30,655 nt of DNA, from the IMG/VR virus record IMGVR_UViG_3300037502_000603, positions 1-30,655 of that record. One strand, written 5' to 3'. Made by a program: the position numbers and the translations under genes. The notes beneath the pieces were generated by a model. The model saw only the letters and a program-made list of their open reading frames with translations. It made no database searches and had not been told where the DNA came from. Below are positions 7,523 to 14,712 of this stretch, in pieces (the first letter of the stretch is position 1; the number at the start of each line of letters is the position of its first letter). The DNA comes from a virus.

Positions 7523-8785
7523 ATGGCAGTCATAGGCGCAACTCAACTTGAACCCACAAACATTTTGGGTTCTTATGTTCAAGGGCTTGAGGCTGGTCGT
7601 CAGGCTCGCGCCCAGCGTATGCAAGAAGAGGCTTTGTTGGGGCAAACCCAGCGAGAAACAGCGCTTCGCAATTTTCTTTCATCTGCTGATTTAAGTAAGC
7701 CTGATGTTAGAAATCAATTACTACGGTTTGGCAAGTCAGGCGCAGAACTTGCTGCATCAATTGAAGACATTGAGTCCAAGCGAGCCACAGCGGAAAAGAC
7801 TGGTTTAGACATTAAAGCAGCCGAAATGAAAATGGCTGACGATAATTATGGCCGGTTTCAGAAGATGCTTGGGGATTTTGCGTATGGCGAAACCGCGCCA
7901 ACCAAAGACAGGGTTATAGACGAACTAGACTTTTTGATTGCTCGGGGAGTTGTTGCGCCTGAGTTTAAGCAATTTGCAGTATCAACCTTGCCTGATGACC
8001 CAGCGAAATTACAAACTACGCTGAGAAGTCAATTTTTGTCACAAATTCCGCCCGCTGAAAGGGCTAAGTTGTTTGTGCCAAAATCAAAAGAAGTGTTTGC
8101 TCAAGACGTTGCTGAAAGGGCTGCTGGCGCTCCAATGACTCAGATTGCTGCGTTTAAGCCTGCCGCAGAGACGATTCAAGAAGAGGCCGTTAAAAACCTT
8201 ACAAAAACTTACGATCAACTTAAAACGGCTAAAGTTGATATACAGAATTTGCGTAACGCAGCAACCCTTGCCAGAACAGAAGCCCGCAAGTACATGGGTA
8301 CTGGCGGTCAGGCTTTCTTGTCGGCTGCTAAGTTTCTTAAAAACCGCCTCGGCGTGGATGTTAATACGAAGGCTATTGTCAATGCTGAAGCGGCAAGAAC
8401 TACGTTGTTCCAAAACGTATTGAACAATTTGCGTAAGTTGGACGCGCAGCCGTCGCAGCAACAGCAAATGATTATGCAAGAGGCTCTGGGTAGTTTGGAT
8501 ACTGACCCGGATGCGCTTGAAGCGGTTGTTCAAGTTTACGAAGACGTTATTAGAGGCCGCGTTGAGCAGCACAATGCCGAAGTAGCGCAGGTAAAGGAAA
8601 ACAAGATTCCGTTGCCTTACGATCTCGCAATTAAAATTCCAGAAAAGTTAACTACGCCTCCCTCCGGCGCAGCGCCATCTGAAATTCCAGTTAAGGTTAA
8701 TTCAAAGGCTGAATTAGACGCGTTGCCGCCCAAGTCTTTATACATTGGCCCCGATGGAAAAACCCGGAGAAAGCCAAATGGCTAA
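7523..8785 (+). CDS. Internal virion / DNA ejection protein (second of three)
   Basis: A 420-residue, mostly helical protein. The N-terminus contains a Gln/Arg-rich helix (GRQARAQRMQEEALLGQTQR), and the body is Lys/Glu/Ala/Gln-rich with long amphipathic stretches (DQLKTAKVDIQNLRNAATLA; NNLRKLDAQPSQQQQMIMQE) and a Pro-rich C-terminus (LTTPPSGAAPSEIPVKV). No enzyme motif is visible. It lies between the gp7-like gene and another large helical gene, so its role is most likely as an ejected internal protein. Its base composition is lower in GC than the neck genes. The assignment is from position and character, not from a specific match. Confidence 0.6.
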   Translation: MAVIGATQLEPTNILGSYVQGLEAGRQARAQRMQEEALLGQTQRETALRNFLSSADLSKPDVRNQLLRFGKSGAELAASIEDIESKRATAEKTGLDIKAAEMKMADDNYGRFQKMLGDFAYGETAPTKDRVIDELDFLIARGVVAPEFKQFAVSTLPDDPAKLQTTLRSQFLSQIPPAERAKLFVPKSKEVFAQDVAERAAGAPMTQIAAFKPAAETIQEEAVKNLTKTYDQLKTAKVDIQNLRNAATLARTEARKYMGTGGQAFLSAAKFLKNRLGVDVNTKAIVNAEAARTTLFQNVLNNLRKLDAQPSQQQQMIMQEALGSLDTDPDALEAVVQVYEDVIRGRVEQHNAEVAQVKENKIPLPYDLAIKIPEKLTTPPSGAAPSEIPVKVNSKAELDALPPKSLYIGPDGKTRRKPNG

Positions 8786-10244
8786 CTGGTGGGAACAAGG
8801 CGAAATCGTAAAAGAGCCTTCTAAAAAAAAGGAGTGGTGGACGGTTGGTGAAGAGGTTTCTCCAGAAGCGCCAGCCGATTCCATTCCGCAACGCCAATCT
8901 CGTGCAGAACAATTCGCTGGTTTTAGCCGTGACATTGGTCCGGCTATGTCGATGCTTACGCCGCAGCAAAAACGAGAAGCATTAAAAACCGGCGTTGTTG
9001 GGTCAGCCGCATTGGCTATTGGGCCTGTTGTTGGGGGTGGATTAAGACTATTAGCGCCTTCAGCAGAGGCTCTGCCCGGTGCTAGGTTTTTAGGCCCGGT
9101 ATTTGACAGGTTTGGTCGTGCCATAGAATCTGGCGGCCTTGCGCCAGGCCTCTCTCCCGTAGAACGCGTCATTGGTGGAGCGTACTCTGGGGGATTAAGT
9201 TCTGCTGTTGTCGATCCAGAACAAGTTGAATTGGGCGCAACCATCGGCGCCGCGACTCCGGGGATTGCCAAGGTTGTTAAGCCATTTATTGCTCCGGTTT
9301 CTGCAACGCCGAAGTTAGAGCAAGAGTATCGAGCGGCTTACAAAGCCGCAGAAGATGTCGGCGCTGTCGTTCAGCCGACTCAATTCAACAATTTGCTTGG
9401 GCAGATTAAAGATACTGCTGCTAGGGCGCAGTTTTTGCCAAACAAGCACAAGAAAATTGAAAACGCATTAACCAACTTTGGTCAACAGGCTGACCTTAAG
9501 CAGCCTGTTTCGATTGAAAGAATTGATAATTTGCGAAGAGACTTGAACAAGGCTCTTGGTAGCGGCGATAAAACCGAAAGGGATATTGCCAAGAACATGC
9601 TGCAAGACCTTGACGGGTTTGTTCGCCAAACCTTCCCGCAAGAAACGGCCAAGCAAATTGAGTTGGCTCGTGACTTATTTACAAGAGCAAGCCGATCCAG
9701 CGTCATAGACGACATTCTTGAAAAGGCTAGAGTTGCAAAAGGCAAAGAGCCTTCGGAAATAATTAAGGAAGAGTTCTACAAAATTAGTCAAGGCAAGGGC
9801 AGATATGGCGCCGTTAAACGTCAATTTACCAAGGCCGAACAAGATGTAATCAAGAACATTGGTGAAGGCCGTTTTGACATCAACGCGCTAGAGTCTTTTG
9901 GCGGCATGTTTGCGCCGCCAAGAATCATGCGTCCAAATGTCCGAGACATTCCGAAGGTGCTTACGCAGGCAACTGCTACTGGACTTGGAACGGCAAGGTT
10001 TGGCCCTGAGGTCACGGTTCCGTTGGCTATAGCAACGGGCGGCACAGGATTTATGTCGCGTGCGGCTGCAAACCAGTTAGCCAGAGCAAGGGCTGCTCAG
10101 TTTGGCGCTCAAGTTGCCGCTGGCGGTCGTGCGCCGTCCATTTTGGCTCCAAATGTGTTTCCCCAAGTGCTGCCAGCCGCAGCACCCGCCGGGGTGAACT
10201 TCTTAAGCCAATCTGAAGTTCTTAACGCCTTGTCAGGGAGATAA
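8778..10244 (+). CDS. Internal virion / DNA ejection protein (third of three)
   Basis: A 488-residue protein. I start at ATG 8778, which overlaps the previous stop by eight bases and has GGAGAAAG upstream. An in-frame TTG at 8745 would add 11 residues. It begins with Trp/Lys-rich ANWWEQGEIVKEPSKKKEWW, has hydrophobic Gly/Ala segments (about 85-110: VGSAALAIGPVVGGGLRLLA), a long helical central region (KLEQEYRAAYKAAEDVGAVV), and a second Ala/Gly-rich hydrophobic stretch near 415-450. Amphipathic and hydrophobic segments together suit a protein that helps DNA cross the envelope. No lysozyme or transglycosylase motif was found. Confidence 0.6.
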   Translation: MANWWEQGEIVKEPSKKKEWWTVGEEVSPEAPADSIPQRQSRAEQFAGFSRDIGPAMSMLTPQQKREALKTGVVGSAALAIGPVVGGGLRLLAPSAEALPGARFLGPVFDRFGRAIESGGLAPGLSPVERVIGGAYSGGLSSAVVDPEQVELGATIGAATPGIAKVVKPFIAPVSATPKLEQEYRAAYKAAEDVGAVVQPTQFNNLLGQIKDTAARAQFLPNKHKKIENALTNFGQQADLKQPVSIERIDNLRRDLNKALGSGDKTERDIAKNMLQDLDGFVRQTFPQETAKQIELARDLFTRASRSSVIDDILEKARVAKGKEPSEIIKEEFYKISQGKGRYGAVKRQFTKAEQDVIKNIGEGRFDINALESFGGMFAPPRIMRPNVRDIPKVLTQATATGLGTARFGPEVTVPLAIATGGTGFMSRAAANQLARARAAQFGAQVAAGGRAPSILAPNVFPQVLPAAAPAGVNFLSQSEVLNALSGR

Positions 10245-10246
10245 CC

Positions 10247-10441
10247 ATGCTTAAAGGCGCGATAAAATCCAAGACCGTTTGGTGGAACGTCCTGCTGGCT
10301 GTCCTTGGCGGCCTTGAACTCGTAGGCGGTCACATGACTGTACTGTGGGGGCAGGAAGTGGCTGCGGCGATTCTGATGGTCGGCGCTTTGGCTAACCTCG
10401 TGCTGCGGGCTGTCACCACGCAGGCGCTTTCGGAGAAGTGA
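10247..10441 (+). CDS. Small membrane protein, candidate holin
   Basis: A 64-residue protein with a short basic N-terminus (MLKGAIKSK), a hydrophobic segment (VWWNVLLAVLGGLELVGGHM, about 10-29) and a second (AAAILMVGALANLVLRAV, about 38-56), ending with polar residues. Two transmembrane helices and a small size fit class II holins, which open the inner membrane to release the endolysin. It stands three bases after the last ejection gene and at the head of the lysis cluster. Holin families are not recognisable by strict motifs, so the call depends on topology and position. Confidence 0.6.
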   Translation: MLKGAIKSKTVWWNVLLAVLGGLELVGGHMTVLWGQEVAAAILMVGALANLVLRAVTTQALSEK

Positions 10442-10442
10442 C

Positions 10443-10679
10443 GTGGATGACATTCAGGTTCTTTTCAACATCATTCTGGGTGTGGCGGCTTTCCTTGGCG
10501 GCTGGGTCGTCAATAACCTGACGCGCACCATCGAACGATTAGATAAAGACGTTCGCAACATGCCGCACATGTACGTGCGCCGGGAAGACTACAAGGACGA
10601 CATTGAGTACATCCGAAAGACGCTGGATGACATCTTTAACCTGATTAACCAACTGAGCAACACCAAGGCCGACAAGTGA
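10443..10679 (+). CDS. Small single-pass membrane protein of the lysis cluster
   Basis: A 78-residue protein starting at GTG 10443, one base after the previous stop. Residues 4-24 (IQVLFNIILGVAAFLGGWVV) form one membrane segment. The rest is charged and helical (TRTIERLDKDVRNM; KDDIEYIRKTLDDIFNLINQ), suggesting a cytoplasmic coiled-coil domain. It overlaps the Rz-like gene by four bases. Such proteins occur beside holins and could be a second holin or antiholin. No specific family is claimed. Confidence 0.6.
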   Translation: MDDIQVLFNIILGVAAFLGGWVVNNLTRTIERLDKDVRNMPHMYVRREDYKDDIEYIRKTLDDIFNLINQLSNTKADK

Positions 10680-11158
10680 TGTGGGCGGCGTGGCTGTGGC
10701 GTTATGCACCACACGCGATCTTGGCGGCAGGATTGGGCTTATTGTGTATATACGCCGTATATACATTTCGGGAGCAGGGACGTGCGGAACTTAGGCCGCA
10801 AATTGAACGACTGGAGGCCGCCTTGGCGGCGGAGAAGGCTGACCGTGCGCGTGCTGAACGCGCTGCGGATTCGTACCAGTCTGAGATTAAAAGCCTTCGT
10901 GAGCGTGCTGCTAATCGTGCTGCTAACCGCCCTCCTGTCCGGCTGTGCGTCAACACCCCAGCAGTGTCTACCGTTGACGAAACCTCCCGCGATTCTGTTG
11001 GAACCACCTCCCCCTCCTGGGGCAGTGACAGACCGCCTCGAAGCGATCTTAAAGCAGGGCCAGATATCGGAGCCGACCTCTACGCCCTAGCCGCCGCCTG
11101 CGACGCGGAAAACGCTAAACTGCGTGCCTTGCAGGGATGGGTAAAAGACGGGGGTTAG
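10676..11158 (+). CDS. Rz: Rz-like inner-membrane spanin
   Basis: A 160-residue protein. The GTG at 10676 overlaps the previous stop, and the ATG at 10679 is an equally good start. Residues about 10-30 form the membrane anchor (PHAILAAGLGLLCIYAVYTF), followed by a long charged helix with heptad character (PQIERLEAALAAEKADRARA), as expected for the periplasmic coiled coil of an i-spanin. The distal half is less helical. The Rz1 reading frame lies completely inside this gene, the arrangement known from phage lambda. Together the two proteins fuse inner and outer membranes in the last lysis step. Confidence 0.85.
   Translation: MMWAAWLWRYAPHAILAAGLGLLCIYAVYTFREQGRAELRPQIERLEAALAAEKADRARAERAADSYQSEIKSLRERAANRAANRPPVRLCVNTPAVSTVDETSRDSVGTTSPSWGSDRPPRSDLKAGPDIGADLYALAAACDAENAKLRALQGWVKDGG
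10845..11090 (+). CDS. Rz1: Rz1-like outer-membrane lipoprotein spanin, embedded in Rz
   Basis: An 81-residue protein in the +1-shifted frame inside Rz. The frame is open further upstream, but GTG 10845 has GGAGAAGG six bases before it and places a basic N-terminus and hydrophobic segment (AFVSVLLIVLLTALLSGC) directly ahead of the lipobox LLSGC, with acylated Cys about residue 34. The mature part is short and proline-rich (EPPPPPG), a hallmark of Rz1 proteins. It would be lipid-anchored in the outer membrane and bind the C-terminus of Rz. Small size, lipobox and embedding make the call firm; the exact start is inferred. Confidence 0.85.
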   Translation: MRVLNALRIRTSLRLKAFVSVLLIVLLTALLSGCASTPQQCLPLTKPPAILLEPPPPPGAVTDRLEAILKQGQISEPTSTP

Positions 11159-11159
11159 C

Positions 11160-11531
11160 GTGGATTGGGCACTCGCACCGAACTTTAAGGCAGAAGAGTT
11201 CAACTGCTCGCACTGCGGCAAGAACGAGATGCAGCAGCAGTTCATGAATAAATTACAGGCTCTCCGTAATTTATACGGAAAGCCGATGACGATTACGTCC
11301 GGCTACCGCTGCCCTAAGCACCCCATCGAGGCTAAGAAAGCCAAGCCCGGAGCGCACGCCTCGGGCTGTGCCTGTGACATTGCTGTTGTGGGTGCTGACG
11401 CACACCGACTATTGAAGTTAGCCTTTCAAATGGGCTTTACTGGTATCGGCGTTCAACAAAAAGGTAATGGCCGCTTCATACATTTGGATACTTTGGAGGG
11501 CGGTCTAAGACCGAGTGTTTGGTCGTATTAG
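11160..11531 (+). CDS. M15-family peptidase, probable endolysin
   Basis: A 123-residue protein starting at GTG 11160. The N-terminus (APNFKAEEFNCSHCG) and central ITSGYRCPKHP are typical of the small peptidase M15 group. The zinc ligands appear as H66 (KPGAHASG), D73 (CACDIAV) and H108 (RFIHLD), in the spacing used by this family. Such enzymes cut peptide cross-links of peptidoglycan. It follows the spanins by one base and has no signal peptide, so it would depend on the holin for release. Four Cys residues are present in the N-terminal half (two in NCSHCG). Confidence 0.88.
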   Translation: MDWALAPNFKAEEFNCSHCGKNEMQQQFMNKLQALRNLYGKPMTITSGYRCPKHPIEAKKAKPGAHASGCACDIAVVGADAHRLLKLAFQMGFTGIGVQQKGNGRFIHLDTLEGGLRPSVWSY

Positions 11532-11540
11532 GAGGCGCAA

Positions 11541-11837
11541 ATGAGAACTGACGGCATACCTGAACGCTTCCAACTAGCCGGTCACACCATCAAAGTCAAA
11601 GTAATTTCGCCCTCTAAGTGGCGTCACGGCAAAAATTGTGTTGGAATGTGGCTTCCAGACAAATACGAGATACATATCGTAAGTTCTTGTAAAGGCACAA
11701 ACCGGCAGCAGGTGTGGGCGCATGAGGCGATCCACGCAATGCTTGACATCGCTGGTCATGACGACCTTAGCCGCGATGAGCAATTTGTAGATCGAATCGG
11801 ACACTTGCTGCAACAGATGCTCACTACTATGGGGTAA
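11541..11837 (+). CDS. Small HExxH metallopeptidase-like protein
   Basis: A 98-residue protein with GGAGG, ten bases before its ATG. It carries HEAIH (61-65), followed by a possible third ligand E80 in LSRDEQFVDRIGHLL, the layout of small gluzincin-like domains. Upstream strands (HTIKVKVISPSKW; KYEIHIVSSC) would form the sheet before the active helix. Similar short phage proteins are common and their substrates are unknown. ImmA/IrrE-like proteases that cut repressors have the same motif, but no HTH is present. Function is not assigned beyond the likely metal site. Confidence 0.7.
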   Translation: MRTDGIPERFQLAGHTIKVKVISPSKWRHGKNCVGMWLPDKYEIHIVSSCKGTNRQQVWAHEAIHAMLDIAGHDDLSRDEQFVDRIGHLLQQMLTTMG

Positions 11838-11840
11838 GCA

Positions 11841-12902
11841 ATGCGAGCAAAGGCAACCGACGATCAGATACTAGCGGCGCTACAGGAAGCCAACGGGATA
11901 CGAGCCAAGGTCGCTATCAAGTTTGGTCTAAATGAACGCAGCCTGCTAATGCGGCTAAAGAAGATGAAGGAAAAGGGATACACGATTCCCGAATCTACTT
12001 ATCAGCCAGGACAGCCAGTTGTAGATAAGGGTGATTACGAATTCACCCCACTGCCCGACGACGACGTTCCAATTGAGGAACTGATTGCCCAGCGCAAGCG
12101 CAAGTTTCTGCACAAGCGCGAACACGAAGAAGCCAGCAAACTCATTCCCATCAAGATCAAGATGGCCGGTGCTATCGGCATCTTGCACTTTGGCGACCCG
12201 CACGTTGACGACGACGGCTGCGACATTGAGGCCATCGAGCGTCACACCGACCTGGTGAACCGCACAGAAGGTCTATTCGCAGCCAACGTGGGCGACACCA
12301 CGAACAACTGGTGTGGCCGTCTCGCCCGCTTGTACGCCGACCAGACGACCTCGGCTGCTCAGGCTTGGAAAATAGCCGAGTGGTTTATCAAGCGCTGCGA
12401 CTGGCTCTACATGATTGGCGGCAACCACGACTTGTGGTCAGGCTCAGGCGATCCGCTGCGCTGGATAGCAAGACAGCAGGATGCCCTCTATAAGTCCTCA
12501 GAAGCCCGCCTAGCGCTTCGGTTCCCGAACGGACTAGAGGTGCGGGTCAACGCCCGCCACGACCACAGCGGCTCTAGCATCTGGAATCCGGCCCACGGCC
12601 CGATGAAGGCTGCTCTTATGGGCACGAGAGACCACCTTTACGTGGCCGGTCACAAGCACGAGTCGGCGTATAGCGTCCTGAAGGATGCGATTAGCGGTAT
12701 CACCATGCACGCTTGCAAGGTGGCCTCGTACAAGATTTACGACCGCTACGCAAAAGAGCGCGGCTTCAGGGACAACTGCCTGTCGCCCTGTGCGTTAACG
12801 ACGATTAACCCTGCGTTGCCGCCTGACCATCCAGACCTGATAAAGGTGTGGTGGGAGCCACAGGAAGGGGCTGACTACCTGACATTCCTGCGACGGCGCT
12901 GA
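11841..12902 (+). CDS. Calcineurin-like metallophosphoesterase with N-terminal HTH-like segment
   Basis: A 353-residue protein. Residues 5-45 (DDQILAALQEANGIRAKVAI; LNERSLLMRLKKM) resemble a helix-turn-helix, as in Fis-type or HTH-like DNA-binding proteins. The phosphoesterase motifs follow in order: GDPHVDDDG (118-126), NVGDTTNNW (149-157), GGNHDLW (193-199), ARHDHSG (238-244) and GHKH (270-273). Known relatives include nucleases and phosphatases; a DNA-binding front end suggests a nucleic-acid substrate. It ends at 12902 and runs against the - strand gene cluster, overlapping the last - strand gene by 98 bases. Substrate not determined. Confidence 0.85.
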   Translation: MRAKATDDQILAALQEANGIRAKVAIKFGLNERSLLMRLKKMKEKGYTIPESTYQPGQPVVDKGDYEFTPLPDDDVPIEELIAQRKRKFLHKREHEEASKLIPIKIKMAGAIGILHFGDPHVDDDGCDIEAIERHTDLVNRTEGLFAANVGDTTNNWCGRLARLYADQTTSAAQAWKIAEWFIKRCDWLYMIGGNHDLWSGSGDPLRWIARQQDALYKSSEARLALRFPNGLEVRVNARHDHSGSSIWNPAHGPMKAALMGTRDHLYVAGHKHESAYSVLKDAISGITMHACKVASYKIYDRYAKERGFRDNCLSPCALTTINPALPPDHPDLIKVWWEPQEGADYLTFLRRR

Positions 12903-13068
12903 AGATTTCAGCCCGTTCGCGGTTTGCTCGAAGGGTGCAATACCGTTGGTGTAGGCGCTTGAGGAACGTGGCACGCCGTTGACCGGCGATCTCCTCGTCC
13001 AAGAGCGCCTTCACTTCGGCCTCGTTAAACAGATTCAGGTTTTGGTTCAATACGCGCCAGTTCTTCAT
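12805..13068 (-). CDS. Hypothetical helical protein, overlapping the phosphoesterase gene
   Basis: An 87-residue frame. The N-terminal ~55 residues look like real coding: MKNWRVLNQNLNLFNEAEVK then GQRRATFLKRLHQRYCTLRA and RERAEI, a helical, basic pattern I associate with small phage proteins. The last ~32 residues (SQPLPVAPTTPLSGLDG) lie antisense to the C-terminus of the phosphoesterase and look like low-complexity tail. The start has no obvious ribosome site, but the preceding gene ends only 18 bases upstream. Convergent overlap of 98 bases is unusual. Function unknown. Confidence 0.6.
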   Translation of the reverse strand: MKNWRVLNQNLNLFNEAEVKALLDEEIAGQRRATFLKRLHQRYCTLRANRERAEIFSAVAGMSGSQPLPVAPTTPLSGLDGQAATQG

Positions 13069-13086
13069 GGCGGCATTGTAAACAAA

Positions 13087-13395
13087 TTATTTAAGCCGCT
13101 GCAAGTAAAGGGCTTGCAGGGCGCATACGGTGTCGTCGGGGTCACGGGCTTCGTACCACTCGCCCCTTGGCTGGAATAGCCCCTGAAACCGTTTCTGGCC
13201 GTCTGACAGCCGCCCACCCTTAGCCTTAACCTCTATCCAGCAAATCCACGCCATACCGTCGTGCATTGGCTTTACGGCCAACAGGTCGGGGATGTCGTGT
13301 CCGGCAGAGGCGAAGTCGATGACCTCAAAGTTCGCTTTGCGGAGGGCTTCTACAATATCGGTGTGGTTGTTGTCTCGACGTTTGGCGTAGCGCAT
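13087..13395 (-). CDS. VRR-NUC / PD-(D/E)XK nuclease-like protein
   Basis: A 102-residue protein with the motif set of small VRR-NUC nucleases: an N-terminal helix (HTDIVEALRKANFEVIDF), then GHDIPDLLA (D34 and D37), WIEVKAKGG with E55 and K57, and LSDGQKRF. The D-(x)n-ExK layout binds metal and cuts DNA, and stand-alone VRR-NUC domains can act on branched DNA such as Holliday junctions. It follows the 104-residue gene by seven bases in the Cro-methyltransferase operon. The substrate is inferred from the family only. Confidence 0.82.
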   Translation of the reverse strand: MRYAKRRDNNHTDIVEALRKANFEVIDFASAGHDIPDLLAVKPMHDGMAWICWIEVKAKGGRLSDGQKRFQGLFQPRGEWYEARDPDDTVCALQALYLQRLK

Positions 13396-13402
13396 GGGCT
13401 GA

Positions 13403-13717
13403 TTATGCCGGTTTGCACTTTGCCTTCAACTTGTTTACGCCATTCTCGCCCCACAGTTCCCGCACCATGCTGCGAACGTGCGGGTCGCCGTATGCCTCGG
13501 TCGCATCGTCCAGCGACCGCAGGATGTCACCCACGTAGTTCTTGAGCCAAGACGTGCGCTCGGCACGCTGCTGCCAATCGCCTACGCCGATCCGAGCAAG
13601 GTAAGCATCGGCTAACCGCAGTTTGCCGAAAGGCGTTGTGATGGCGTTCTCCCAATACCGCATGTTTGCTTGGGACGCCCACGAGATGTCGCTGCTATTT
13701 GTGACTGGATTGTTCAT
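13403..13717 (-). CDS. Hypothetical protein downstream of the methyltransferase
   Basis: A 104-residue protein whose ATG (13715-13717) lies 23 bases inside the end of the methyltransferase gene. It contains a Trp-rich region (ISWASQANMRYWENAI; GVGDWQQRAERTSWLKNYV) and a helical C-terminus (DPHVRSMVRELWGENG, then NKLKAKCK). No recognised motif. Its tight coupling to the methyltransferase and the nuclease suggests a shared role in DNA modification or processing, but the sequence does not reveal it. Confidence 0.65.
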   Translation of the reverse strand: MNNPVTNSSDISWASQANMRYWENAITTPFGKLRLADAYLARIGVGDWQQRAERTSWLKNYVGDILRSLDDATEAYGDPHVRSMVRELWGENGVNKLKAKCKPA

Positions 13718-14534
13718 ATATCCATCGTCCTATTAGTTCTGGTATCTGCGGTACTACCGCGTTTCCGAGTGCTTTAAGTCTGTCCAACCGATTGGGAACC
13801 CCATCAGCCACTCGACCCACCGCGGGTTCAATTTCCCACCATGTATTGCGTTGAGTGATTTGGATTGCTGAGTGTTGCCCTGAAGGCGATATTTGTGCGG
13901 ACTCGCATCCGGCGTCGGCCACATTCTGCGACCATAAACTTCTTGCGCCGCCACTTGACTCCATAGAGTCCAGCGTCCTTGTGGGTGCAATCGTTCTGCT
14001 TCCTTCAGTCCAGCGTCCAGACTGCAAGCGTTTGACGGATTCGCTGTGGGGGTAGGCCACAATCCAGATTCGGTCTCGACGGTGAGGGGCGCCAAGGGCT
14101 GAAGCGGGTATACAGTGCCATTCTGCGTCGTACCCGATCTCAAATAGGCTGCCGAGAACTTCGTCCAATCCTCGATGGCGAAGGGCCGCGACGTTCTCTG
14201 CAATGATCCAGGACGGCCTCGTTTCCGCGATGAGGCGGTGGTATTCCCACCAGAGTCCTGATCGCTCACCGGCAAGTCCTGCGCCTTTTCCGGCAACGCT
14301 GATGTCTTGGCACGGAAATCCGCCGCAGATAACGTCAAATCGGATTCCATCGTTAGCCAATCGAGTTGCTGATAAGTCACGTACATCCTCGTATATCGGC
14401 ACATCCGGCCAATGCTTATGAAGCACGGCTTGGCAAAACTTGTTGGGTTCGCAAAACGCTACTGTCTGCATACCAGCGCGTTCTAGCCCGAGGCTAAACC
14501 CGCCGATACCGCTGAACAGATCAAGCACCCTCAC
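13695..14534 (-). CDS. C5 cytosine DNA methyltransferase
   Basis: A 279-residue enzyme starting at GTG 14534, transferring methyl groups from SAM to cytosine. Motif I is FSGIGGFSLGLERAG (7-21), motif IV GGFPCQDIS (71-79, catalytic C75), motif VI AENVAAL (112-118), motif VIII APHRRDRIWIVA (149-160), and motifs IX-X near RLKALGNAVVPQ (about 252-263). The target-recognition region (about 165-235) is short. It follows the Cro-like gene with a 14-base overlap and likely protects phage DNA from host restriction, because no partner endonuclease is present. A second frame runs through most of this gene and is listed separately. Confidence 0.93.
   Translation of the reverse strand: MRVLDLFSGIGGFSLGLERAGMQTVAFCEPNKFCQAVLHKHWPDVPIYEDVRDLSATRLANDGIRFDVICGGFPCQDISVAGKGAGLAGERSGLWWEYHRLIAETRPSWIIAENVAALRHRGLDEVLGSLFEIGYDAEWHCIPASALGAPHRRDRIWIVAYPHSESVKRLQSGRWTEGSRTIAPTRTLDSMESSGGARSLWSQNVADAGCESAQISPSGQHSAIQITQRNTWWEIEPAVGRVADGVPNRLDRLKALGNAVVPQIPELIGRWIYEQSSHK
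13754..14404 (-). other. Long overlapping ORF in the +1 frame inside the methyltransferase gene
   Basis: A 216-codon ORF with no stop, wholly inside the methyltransferase gene and shifted by one base. ATG 14404 opens it; an internal ATG begins MESDLTLSAADFRAKTS. Its product contains ordered patterns (TESGLWPTPTANP; RRMWPTPDASP; NPRWVEWLMGFPIGWTDL) that I recall from ORFs annotated beside C5 methyltransferases in phages. These patterns map exactly to the other frame of conserved methyltransferase text: MWPTP pairs with NVADA, and the last motif pairs with VADGVPNRLDRL. It may be a coding frame or a conserved shadow. No clear ribosome site was identified. Confidence 0.35.
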
Positions 14535-14712
14535 GGATTTTCAGCACGCATTGGATTTGGTACAGACGCAACGCAGGAATCTTGTCTTCCTTAAACCAGC
14601 GCAGAACAGCCTGCCTGGTAACGCCCAACGCCCGAGCAATCTCGCTCTGGGAGCCATAAATCTTGAGTAGTTGTTTCGGTGTCATAGATTTCACGGTAAC
14701 AGTTGTTGACAT
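14521..14712 (-). CDS. Cro/YdaS-like HTH transcription regulator
   Basis: A 63-residue protein starting at ATG 14712 (the frame is open further upstream, but those residues lie beyond the promoter). The helix-turn-helix is SQSEIARALGVTRQAVLRWF (21-40), followed by KEDKIPALRLYQIQCVLKIR, close to Cro/YdaS-type repressors. Its start codon is inside the inverted repeat at 14705-14722, and it faces away from the early operon at 14767. This is the expected position for a repressor of the divergent early promoter. No partner CI-type repressor was found in the window. Confidence 0.85.
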   Translation of the reverse strand: MSTTVTVKSMTPKQLLKIYGSQSEIARALGVTRQAVLRWFKEDKIPALRLYQIQCVLKIREGA

